NCBI RefSeq assembly: GCF_002234675.1
Contig: NC_019876.2
Coordinates: 22,495,161 to 22,559,160, forward strand
Reading direction: 5' to 3'
DNA: 64,000 nt
Source of the DNA: Oryzias latipes
Taxonomy: Eukaryota > Chordata > Actinopteri > Beloniformes > Adrianichthyidae
Shown here piece by piece: positions 44,801 through 56,800 of the stretch (its first letter is position 1; every line of letters starts with the position of its first letter). The notes beneath the pieces were generated by a model. That model was not told where the DNA came from. It saw only the letters and a list, made by a program, of their open reading frames with translations, and did no database searches. The position numbers and the translations under genes were made by a program.

Positions 44801-47800
44801 AGTACTGTAGGTGTCATGTTAAATGTGAAACTACAAGTCTGTGCTGCAGCCCAAATGTGACTTTCTGCTCTTCTAACAGCTTCTCCAGAACCTCCACACT
44901 CGACTCAGAGAGGATACTCAGCCCGGTACCTGGAGGCCCCGCAGGCCCTCACCCAGGTCTGGAATAGCTCTTTTAATTTTTTAGAAATCATCAGAATTAT
45001 CATTTCTAGAGAGAAGATTTGAATATGTGAGAATATTTGAAAAGGTGATGAATTTAAGGCCAAATCCGAATTCTTCCCTTACAGCATCTCCTTCAATCAT
45101 ATCATCAATAGTTGCTGGTCAGCTATGTTAGTGCGTAGCTGCTAGCACTCAGAAATACATAACATCGGTTTTATAACTTTATAAAGGTCATGTCAAAACA
45201 GGAAAAGCGCTTCTTGTCCATGGCACAGGGCAACGCAGAACATACTAATAACGGAGGGCTCGGCTTTCCTCCGCTGGGAGGGTTAGCCCTTAACCCTTAT
45301 GCTATCCCAGGCACTTTAACATTGGGAGTTGGGTCATCTAGACCCACTAGACACTGCGCTGAACCTTTTTTCTTCAATGATTTGTGATCTTCACTGGTGT
45401 CCATGGATTACATGAAATTTTCCACCTTTATCCACCTTTGTCATGGTAGGGAGAACACGTCAATGTAAGGGTGGGGTCATCTAAGATAGCACAAGGGTAA
45501 AAAAACTCTACCCCTCTAAATGCCCTTACAATTGGAGGGGTAGCGAGAAGCCATAGGGGAAGAATTCGGATTCAGACTACTTGTCTGATTAGTATGTCTG
45601 TAGTGATGAGGACTTTGTTCCAGCCTGTTGTGCTGTATAGCAGTGGTCCTTAACCTCGGACCGCAGACCGATATTGGTTTGTGGATTACTTGGTACCAGT
45701 CTGTAGACCAAAAAAAAATACATTTGACAACTTAGATAATTTCTGTTTTGTTTATTTTGTGATTCAGAAGGAATTTCTATTGTGGAATACTACCAGATTT
45801 TATCTTTGACCTACTCTTGACGCAAGTCATTCATCTCAGTCACATGTCTTAAATCTATTCGCTACCCTCTTAAAGCGGCTGCACTGACCACTAAATTTAA
45901 ACCCCAAAGCTAACAAAGGTTATGATAATACAAACAAACAAATTTCCTTGGGAAAAAAAGAGCCATTGAGCAAATAATGGAAGAGTCTTCGACTTCACAG
46001 AAAAAGAAAATTGCTATTTATGGACCAAACCAGCAGTTTTCCTCAACACATCGATCGATATATGGCGGCAGGTGTTGTTTGCACGTACCAAGACCACTTT
46101 TTTGTATAATATGCCGAGACTAACTCTAGTGTTACAATCACTTTTGAAAACCGGAAGCTTAAATAATTGAAGGCCAACTACAGCCTCATACAGACTGGTC
46201 TGTGAAAATATTGTCTGACATTAAATGTTCGTGGCCTAAAAAAATTGGAGAGCACTGCTGTGGAGAGCTAAGTCTGAGAACAAAGCTCAGTATAGGGTTT
46301 TACTCATTAACCACTCCCAACCCCCACCTATGACCATGAGCTTCTTCTCCTCATGGAGAGGAACAAGATGAGGAGATAAGACATTTTTACCACCGTGAAG
46401 CACTACTGGCGTTTCCAAATGGGGGTACAGTAGACCCAGGAGAGAACACATCAGCTGGTCTGGCTACACACCAGTGTCCTCCTAGAATGGAAAGAGTGGT
46501 TGATGGATGTATAAATAAATGGATGATGGAGGAATCTTTGGACAAATGGATGGTTTAAAGCTGAATAGATTGATGGATGGCAGGATGGATTACTGATGCT
46601 TTACAGCTCTGTGTTCTGTCTGGTTTTGTTAGAAGGCAGTCAGTGAAGAAATGCAGATTCACCACAGAATAAAGAGGGAACCAGAATCACGTATGTTAAA
46701 AGTTCATTCGTTATAAGTGAATTTGCTGGAATCCGCTTATGAAGATCTCCTTCCATTGCAGATCCTGTCTGGAGAACTGCTGAACAAGCTCCTGAGCTAC
46801 AGCGTCAGGATTTCTGCTCTGACCTGCAGGTAGAACAGGTGAGGTAAAATGGATATTAACAGGAAACCACACCTGCAGTGAGGTGACAAACTTCTGCTCT
46901 GTCTCGTGGGTGCAGAAACTGTTCAGGGAGCCTCTGACTAATCCAGAATCTCAATATAAGGAGAGATACAGAAGTCCACAGGTTTTCCTTCAAACATTTC
47001 CTGTTCATTCATTATTTAAATCTTCTGATTATTTTTTTTTTTTGTATTTGAAATGTGTTAATTAGCTAAAGGTTGAACATTCCTGACCAAAGGCATTTGA
47101 CTCTTTTCAGATTTTGGATTTGATCTCTTTGATCTCAGATGTTTCCAGAAGAATCTGATGTTTGAAAACATTCACTTAAAAATGTTTGAAGTTGCAGTAT
47201 TAAAAGTTGTAACTTTTTTCAGGTGGACAGACCTGTCAAATCACCTCCACTTGTGGGCCAGTCCAAGAAGAGACATAGATCTGTGGTTCGACCCAAGAAA
47301 AAAAATCAATCTGTTTTCCACCCTAAGAACAGAAGTCAACCTGTGGTTCAGCAAAAGAACAAAGAGTCACCTGTGGCTTTGTCCAAGAACAAAATTTCAC
47401 CTGTGGTCTGGCCCAAGACCATAGATACGCCTTTGGTACGGCCCATGAATCCACATGTGGTGCAGCCAAAGATTATAGATCAACTTGTGGACCAGCCCGA
47501 GACCAAAGAACCACCTATAATCCAGTCCAAGAAAAAAAATCCACCTCAGGTCCTTCCCAAGAACAAACATCCACTTGTGGTTTTGCCCAAAAACACAGAT
47601 CCGCCTGTGGTCCTGCCTAAGAACAAAAATCCACCTATGGTCTGGCCTAAGACCACAGAAACACTATTGGTACGGCCCATGAATCCACATGTGGTGCAGC
47701 CCAAGATTAGAGATCAATTTATCGACCAGCCGGAGACCAAAGATCCACCTATAGTCCAGTCCAAGAACAGAGATCCACCTCAGGTCCTTCCCAGGAACAA

Positions 47801-50800
47801 ACATCCACCTGTGGTTTTGCCCAAAAACACAGATCCGCCTGTGGTCCTGCCTAAGAACAAAAATCCACGTATGGTCTGGCCTAAGACCACAGAAACACAA
47901 TTGGTACGGCCCATGAATCTACATGTGGTGCAGCCCAAGATTAAAGATCAATTTGTGGACCAGCCGGAGACCAAAGATCCACCTATAGTCCAGTCCAAGA
48001 ACAGAGATCCACCTCAGGTCCTTCCCAGGAACAAACATCCACCTGTGGTTGTGCCCAAAAACACAAATCCATCTGTGGTACTGACCAAGAACACAGATCT
48101 GCCTGTGGTCCTGCCCAAGCACAAATATCCACCTGAGGTCTGGCCCAAGACCATAGATTCACCTTTGGCACACCCCATGAATCTACATGTGGTGCAGCCC
48201 AAGATTAGAGATCAATTTGTGGACCAGCCGGAGACCAAAGATCCACCTATAGTCCAGTCCAAGAACAGAGATCCACCCCAGGTCCTTCCCATGAACAAAC
48301 ATCCACCTGTGGTTGTGCCCAAAAACACAAATCCATCTGTGGTCCAGACCAAGAACACACTTCCACTTGTGGCCCTGCCCAAGCACAAATATCCACCTAT
48401 GGCCTGGCCCAAGACCATGGATACACATTTGGCACACCCCATGAATCTACATGTGGTGCAGCCCAAGATTAGAGATCAACTTGTGGACCAGCCCGAGACC
48501 AAAGATCCACCTATAGTCCAGTCCAAGAAAAAAAATCCACCTCAGGTCCTTCCCAAGAACAAACATCCACCTGTGGTTGTGCCCCAAAACACAAATCCAC
48601 CTCTGGTCCTGACCAAGAACACACTTCCACTTGTGGCCCTGCCCAATAACACAGATGTATCTTTGTCCAAAATCAAAGATACATCTGTGCTCCTGCCCAA
48701 GACCACAGATCCACCTATAGTCTTATCCAAGAACCCAGATCCACCTGTGGCTTTCTCCAAGAACAGAGATCCATCTGTACAGGGAGAGAAACATCCACAT
48801 CCAGTACTGGTGGAACTCCAGAATGCTTTACAGAGAAAACAGTCCCTCAGTGAAGAAAGAGAGAAAGAACTGGAAACAAAAGTAAATATTGGAATCATTT
48901 CATTTTGATTTGCTTGTACAGAATCCTTTATGAAACATAAAATTTGTGAACAGTTTAAACGGATTTTGATCTGAGACATTATAGTCAGAATCTTTGCTGT
49001 CGCATGTGACACAGGCCAAAAGTTGCCCTGACTACAAAGCAGAATCTTTCCATGAAGTAAATGTCTTTCTCTCATTCAGGATATATCAGCTGTGGCTCTA
49101 AGCCCATCTGGAACAAAGGTTGCTGTGGGAAACAAGTCAGGTATTATAAGGAAGACATTTCATTTAGTTACATCCTTAAGTGTCAGGGATGTGAAACAGC
49201 AGAGCATGTGGATTTGTCTCTGCCTCTTTTTGCAGCATCAGGACTTTCTGAGAGGAAACAGCCAAACCTGAAGAAGCTCTCTTCTGGGCAGGTAAACATC
49301 TCTTCCAGACCTGTGGATCTTTGTGTCTCTGTTCTTTTGCCGATGTAACTATACGTTTTTAACTTTTCAGGAGAATATATCGCCCCATCCTGTAATCCAG
49401 ACAGAAATGGAATCATCTTTATTCTCAACAAAGCTGAAAGACTTTGAGAGGATCCCGGTTGGAGCAGGTGCTCAGCCAACCATCAAAGTCAAGGAGAAGG
49501 AGGTGCAGGATCTGATTGAGTCTGGGGGATACTCAAACTTTTGTTTGTGTTTTTTTAATTCTTGGGTTTCTGATTGGACATTTCTAACATGTTTTAATTT
49601 AAAAACATTTGTTTACAGATAAACCACCACCACCATGTTAAAGTGGCAGTTCATTTAGGGATATTTCTAATCTAAATTTCAGTGTCATTATAAAGTCACC
49701 TGACAGACAAAAAAAGAACAAGATAAAACTGTCAATAAAAATACTGTAAAGATAAGGAAAAACTGACCCCCCACCTAAAGGAAAGTCCTGCAGTTCATGG
49801 TTTGAACCAAGCCAAATGTTTGGGATTTTTTTCTGTTGGACTTTACGTCAATTATTTATCTACAATGGGATCACATTAATGCTGGGAAAGTACTTGTTTA
49901 ACATAAATAAAATGATAAATTAAATCGAATCATAAGCTTTACTCCCTCCCATCGATGCTCATGGAGTAGAATCAGTCATCCTGTCATCACTTTTGTCATC
50001 TTGTTAAAGCTTTATCCATCCTTTCAGGTGAGCCCAACAAAACCTCTGGTCCCCCTGAAGCTGAAAGTTCATAGTTGTTTGGTCGCAGTTCAAGCAGTGG
50101 AAGAGACAGGAGTCCTGTTCCATGAGGAGGAAACAGAGAATCAGGTGCAGCATTCTTCTGTTAAATGAATGTCACTCAGTCATCTCTCTTGAGGTCTATT
50201 TTTTTGCATCTACTTAGGTTTTCTGATAATTGTCTATTCTATTTTAGTTTACTATCATATGGGTGTCATCTTTATCAGGTTAACAAATCCATCAGGGAGC
50301 ATACAAACCTTTCTGCAGTTTCACTTAAGAACTCACCTGCAGTATCAGAGAAATCCCATACTCATTTACACAAATCAAAGATAATTACCAAAATTATTAA
50401 AAAAAGTTATCATTGATGAAGACAGATCTGTGAAGCCAGCAGAAATGTTTTCATGCAGTTGTATTGCTTCTCTGATAAATGTTAGACATCTCTTATCATT
50501 TGAAGTGGAAGATTTTGGAGAACTGGTGACTTGTCTTTTTTGTTTTGTTTAAATTTTGAGGACCAAACGCCTGTCTAACAAATCTTTACTTTCACCAACT
50601 GTGAAACCTGAGGAGCTGAACTGACGTCTGGTTGTTTTGTCAGAGTGTCACTGGCGTCAGACGTGCTACCACACCCTCCTCATCCTTAGCACAGGATCCA
50701 GCATCACGTACGTAGCAGCATGTTTCAATTCTTTCCGAATGAGGACAAAAATGACAGCCTTGTCCTTTTCTTCATAGTTTCTGAAGCTGCACCGGGGGAT

Positions 50801-53800
50801 TTCTCTGCTGGCATGAAGGTAAAACTGATTTCAGAAGAACAGAAGTTCATGCTGGCAGGAGCTGCTTAACCCTTGTGCTATCTTAGATGACCCCACCCTC
50901 ACATTGAAGTGTTCTCCCTACCATGACAAAGGTGGATAAAGGTGGAAAGATTTCATGTAATCCATGGACACCAGTGAGGTTCACAAATCATTGAAGAAAA
51001 GAGGTTCAGAGCACTGTCTAGTGGGTCTAGATGACCCAAATCCCAATGGTAAAGTGCCTAGGATAGCACAAGAGTTACGGCTGTCACTGTGTTTGTGGAC
51101 ACTGCTGAGCTCCTCACACATACAGGACATCCAACTTTAACATTACCCTTTTCATTACTGTAATCATAAACTTCTCTACACATTTCTCCAACATAAACTT
51201 ACATTTATCCTCCACAAAACACAGAGAAAGAACTTAGCTTATTGTAATATTTTGTAGACGTTCTCCAGTGATACTTTGGTCTAATTCCCAAAGTTCCAAA
51301 GATGTGATAAAAAGCTGTACTTTTTCACAAGAACTGAAGAACTGCATTATTGAGTTCAGACATTAATTTAAAGGAAAACTAATACTGGATAAAATATTCA
51401 AAAGGCAGTTAGAAGAAGTAAAAGCCTTATAAATTGTCCTGCCATGCCCTAGACCAAACTCATTACCACTATCAGTGCACCCACCATCTGTTATAGTCCT
51501 GTTCCTCTTTAATTGATTACATATTCAGGATGAGGTGCTTCTGTTTGTTTTCTTTATTTAAAGAAAAAAAATGTCTTCTTCAGCATCTCAGACCTTTATA
51601 TTTTCAAGGATATTTGCAGTTGTTTTACTTATAGGATCTATTTTCTTCTATTTTCATAGAAGCTAACAAGTAACAGGATCATCCTATCATACGGCCCAGA
51701 TTGTTGTGTTAAAGGAGAAATGGTTTATCTTTAACTACCTTGAATTTTGAAGCTGAAGTGGTTTGATGCGCATTTGCATCAATAGTCGTCAAGTGGTTAA
51801 ATCCCCACTGTTGGTGCTTTACCCTCGACTTCCTGTTTTTATGGTTGAAAACGTTAATCAATCACCAGCGTTTCACGATCTCTTATTTTCAGTACGTCAA
51901 AAAACAACAAGTAGTGATCACCCAAAGCATCAATATGTGACATGGAGGGAGATCCCTGTCCACGCGTCAATATTTCACAAATTGGGTGAGAACGTGTCGG
52001 CTCCTTATGCTGGTTTAACTGCATCTTGGCCTCTTTCAGGTGAAGGATCTGGCGCAGATGTTTTCAGGAATGTCAGCCAAAATTGGATCAAACAAGAAGA
52101 GGGAACCCAAAGAAGTACACCAGCTCTCACAGGTAGCAGATCCTCTAAAATCCAGATGTAATCCTAATTTAAGACCAGATTAAACAGCCTTGTTATAAAC
52201 TCAGAAGAAGAAATTCACTTTCCTTCTTTTATTTTCTGCTTTTGGGTTTATAAGTGGAACCTCTTTACCTCAATGAGTCCAGCTGTTCTCACAGTTATCA
52301 ATAGCAGTTTTAACTCACGTGTCATCCCATCATGTTTTTAGAAGTGCTGTTGTTCTCCTTTAGTTAAAAAGCCTACTTTGGATTTATCACCAGTTAGAAA
52401 TTTGACATTTCTTTTTGTTTCAGAAGTTCTTAAAAAGGTATTTTATAGTCAACTGATGGTCTTTTTAGAAGAGTACACTATCCTTGAGGTTTTTCTGTCT
52501 GGGTTTAAAGATTTTCACAGTCCAGAATCAGATGTGGTAATAGTTATTAATTTTTAATTAATTTTTAGCTATAGATTCAGGGCATATTCATATCCCATGA
52601 TAAGACACATATACCGAAATTGTTCCAGAAGACATATTCTATTTATTCAAGAGTATGACTTGGAAAAACTCTGCCTGAATATTAATACGCCTTTCAATGT
52701 AATAAAATGGTCAAATTTATTGTATGTAATGATCATAATGTTAAGCACTGCAACTGTATCTCATATACAAGTTGCTTTTACCTATGTAAGCAAATTCATA
52801 GTGCTTTTATTTTGGAAACGTAATATATATTTGTTCTTAAACGGAACAGTCAACATTGTCTGATTTTTACAACAAATATTTTTCAGTATAAGCTGCAGCT
52901 CCGCTTTCTCACACATGGAAGTAAACACATATTTTACCGCTCATCACTGCAATGGTTGTTAGGTTTGGAGTTGCTGGACCCAAAAAGGCAGACGAGGACT
53001 TGGTTTGATTTAGTGAGTTTTATTGTAGGATGAAACAGATGATGTTGGGCGTTGGATTTTTGGTGTTGGTCTTGGTTCTTTTGGGTTTTTGTTCTTTGGA
53101 GGAGGATTCAGAGTTTCTTGCGAAATTTTGATCTGGAGGCTTGGGTTCTTGTGGCTTCGGTTCTGGTGGCTTTGGAGTGGACGTTGGCTTTGGCGTTGGC
53201 TTGGGCGTCGGCTTGGCTTGGTGTGGACTGTGGGCGTTAGCTTTGGCTTGACTTGGCTTGGCTTTGGATTTGGCTTGGGTTTCGGCGTAGGTTTGAGCGT
53301 AGACTTCGGCTTTGGCCTTGGTGAGGGCTTTGGCGTAGGCTTTAGTTTGGCTTTGGCTTGGATCGGCGAGTCCTTCATTAGGGCAGACGAACCGACAATG
53401 GCTGGAGGGCCAGATGGACTAAATAGGGTCCCTGATTGGATGTTGAGCAGGTGTGCGAGACCGGATCATCACGCAGGTGTGCGGGGACGACCCCGACGCC
53501 TGACAGTACCCCCTCCACAAGGGACGCCACCTGGCGGCCGAAAACGGTCAGGGTGCAGAAGACGGAAATCACGCACAAGACCATCATCCAAAATTAAGGA
53601 GCGAGGCACCCAACACCGCTCCTCCGGGCCATAGCCCTCCCAATCAACAAGATACTGAAACCCACGACCCCGACGGCGCACATCCAGGATGCGACGAACC
53701 GAAAAAGCAGGATGGCCATCCATGAGCCGGGCGGGCGGAGGGGGCACGGACGGAGGGCACAGCGGACTGGTCACCACTGGCTTGAGGCGGGACACGTGGA

Positions 53801-56800
53801 ACACTGGGTGGACTCTCATGGAGCGGGGAAGACGGAGCTTGACAGACGCCGGATTGATGATGGAGTCAATCTCAAAAGGGCCAACATAACGGGGAGACAA
53901 CTTCCTGGACTCTGTGAGCAATGGCAGATCCCTGGTTGACAGCCATACCTGTTGCCCAGGTGTATAAGCAGGGGCAGCAGTGCGACGCCTGTCCGCAACC
54001 GTCTTAGTGCGGTGAGAAGTGCGGAGGAGAGACTATTTGGTTGCTGTCCAGATCTTACGACAACGACGGATATGGGCTGTCACCGATGGCACTGCCAAAT
54101 CCAACTCCTCAGAAGGAAAAAGAGGAGGCTGGTATCCCAGTGATGCTTCAAAAGGAGAAAGGCCAGTGGGAGAAGAAACCAGAGAATTATGAGAGTATTC
54201 CACCCAGGCCAGGTAATCAGACCAAGACGAGGGGTTCTGGGAGCAGACACAGCGGAGAGCGGACTCCAAGTCCTGGTTGGTGCGCTCTGTCTGACCATTG
54301 GTTTGAGGATGGAAGCCAGAGGACAGACTGGCCGTGGCTCCCAGAGCTTGGCAAAAACATTTCCAGACCTGGGATGTGAACTGGGGCCCCCGATCCGAGA
54401 CTATGTCCGAAGGAATACCATGAAGGCGGAACACATGGATGGAGAGAGCACTGGCAGTGTCAGCGGCGGTGGGAAGCTTGGGCATAGCCACGAAGTGAGC
54501 AGCCTTGGAAAAACGGTCGACTATGGTGAGTATGACTGTGTTCCCCTTAGAAGCGGGGAGACCGGTGACAAAGTCGACAGCGATGTGAGACCACGGCCGG
54601 GAGGGGATAGGTAGAGGCTGGAGGAGCCCGGCGGGTGCTTGATGGGTGGACTTGCTGGTAGCACACACAGTGCACGCCGCCACGAACGACCTGGTGTCCC
54701 TGACTATAGTTGGCCACCAGAAACGCCGTTGAATCAAAGACAGAGTACGACGGAGACCCGGGTGGCAAGAAAAACGAGAAGCATGGATCCAAGACAGCAC
54801 TTGAGACCGAACAGCTGCAGGAACAAATTGGCGGTTGGTCGGTCCCCCTCCTGGGTCGGGGTCGGTGGTCAGAGCATCATTAATGGCCGTCTCTATCTCC
54901 CAAGTTAGGCTGGCCACCACACACGAAGAAGGGAGAATTGGATTTGCCGAGAGGTCAGGGTCATTAGGGCGGTGTAAACGCGAAAGTGCGTCGGGCTTGA
55001 GGTTGCGAGATCCAGGACGGAAGGAAACTGTGAAATTGAAGAACAAGGCTCATCGAGCTTGGCGAGGGTTAAGTCTCTTGGCCGAGCTCAGATACTCCAA
55101 ATTTTTGTGGTCGGTCCAAACTAAGAAGGGATGTTCAGCCCCCTCCAACCAGTGGCGCCACTCTTCGAGGGCCAGTTTAATGGCCAATAATTCCCGATTT
55201 CCCACGTCGTAGTTTCGTTCGGAGGCTGAAAGCTTACGGGAGAAGAAAGCACATGGATGGAGTTTGCCGTCCTCCGCGCGTTGGGAGAGAACGGCTCCCA
55301 CCCCGGTATCTGAGGCGTCAACTTCCACAACGAACTGACGGGTGGGGTCGGCTTGGGCCAAAACTGGGGCTGAGGTAAAAAGCTCCTTGAGATGTTTGAA
55401 GGCCTCCTCCGCCCCCTGGTGCCACAGAAAAGGCCTTTTGGTGGATGTTAGGTTGGTCAGGTGATTTACTAAACTGCTATAGTTGCGTATGAAACGGCGA
55501 TAAAAGTTTGCAAAACCTAGGAAGCGCTGTAGGTCTTTTCGTGTAGTTGGTTTGGGCCAGTCCTTGATTGCGGAGACTTTAGTTGGGTCCATATTCATTT
55601 TCCCCCTTTCGATAATGAAACCCAGGAAAGAGACTCTGGGAACATGAAAGTCACATTTCTCCGCCTTGACAAAAAGTTTGTTTTCGAGTAATCTCTGCAG
55701 GACCAAGCGGACATGTTGACAGTGGGTCTCGAGTGAGGGTGAATAGATGAGTATGTCATCAAGATAGACAAAAACAAAGCGGTTCAGGAAATCACGTAGG
55801 ACATCGTTAACAAGAGCCTGGAACACAGCAGGGGCGTTGGTTAAACCAAAGGGCATAACTAGATATTCAAAATGGCCCAATGGGGTGTTGAAAGCTGTTT
55901 TCCATTCATCCCCTTCCCGAATTCGCACCAGGTGATAGGCGTTTCGTAAGTCTAACTTACTGAATACTGAAGCACCCTGGAGGTATTCGAAAGCAGAGTT
56001 CAACAAGGGCAGGGGGTATTTATTTTTGACAGTGATTTTATTTAACTGGCTGTAGTCAATACAGGGACGAAGTGTTTTGTCCTTTTTCTCGACAAAGAAA
56101 AAACCCGCTGCCAGGGGGGAGGAAGATGGTCGGATGATCCCAGCCGCCAGCGATTCCTTGATATAAAGTTCCATGGCTTGGAGCTCTGGTTTCGAAAGGC
56201 GGTAGAGGCGAGAAGTGGGCAAGGTGGCCCCCGGGATCAACTCTATGGGACAGTCATATGGTCTGTGAGGAGGAAGAGTAGATGCTTTTATTTTACTAAA
56301 GACAGCCGCCAGGTCAATGTAGATGGGAGGGACGCCGGACAGATCTGGGACCTCTGGAGGAGGTGTGGTCATGGGTAAATCTGGATATGCAGAGCGAAGA
56401 CAGGTGGAATGACAATATGGACTCCAGCTCATAATGCTGTTAGACTGCCAGTCGATATGGGGATTGTGTTGACACAGCCAGGGGCGACCCAAGATTATTT
56501 GTCTGGAAGGCGCCTGGAAAACATAAAACTGCAGGGTTTCCACATGGTTGCCCGAAACACAAAGGAGAACTGGAGCAGTTTGGTTATTAATAACTGTGAG
56601 GGGTTGCCCATCTGCCGCACTTACTCTTAGAGGAGGGTCTAACGGAACGAGTGATAAACCAGCCTCGAGAGCCAGGTCCTCATTGAGGAAGTTTCCTTCC
56701 GCACCAGAGTCAATCAGGGCCGAAACAGAACCAGACCACGAACCAGAGGAAAGAGAAACCAGGAATTCTGAACTTGATGGGGTGAGGCTTTGAGAGTCTT

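Larger units (their letters stand above)
41785..48965 (+). repeat. Segmental duplication, copy B
   Basis: Partner of 23365-30110. Holds gene B exons 2-9, with MITEs at 41991-42662 and 45293-45498 that copy A lacks. The copies part company after the GTTTAAACG stretch near 48955. Confidence 0.93.

Noticed and set aside
47457..48460. CRISPR-like regularly spaced direct repeats
   Set aside because: The repeats are coding (multiples of 3 nt), units are contiguous without unique spacers, and the genome is a vertebrate.
47664..49075. Several long antisense frames rich in Trp and Arg across the gene B repeat exon
   Set aside because: They arise because repeat units are multiples of three, so every unit keeps the same antisense frame open. 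They have no start context or splice support and simply mirror the sense repeats.
50279..50405. Possible extra gene B exon ([17 protein letters not shown]...)
   Set aside because: A fair acceptor (TTTATCAG) but the only donor gives phase 1, which clashes with the next exon; the model is in phase without it.
51763..52161. 132-codon frame as a separate gene
   Set aside because: Overlaps exon 16 in a different frame and lacks homology or a promoter; exon 16 is supported by splice sites and its match to exons 19 and 22.
53089..53634. Plus-strand Gly/Leu/Trp-rich frame in the chromovirus 2 LTR (also 57960-58394)
   Set aside because: Antisense to the LTR transcript and made of the GCTTTGGC-type short repeats. 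No promoter or homologue; a shadow of LTR sequence.
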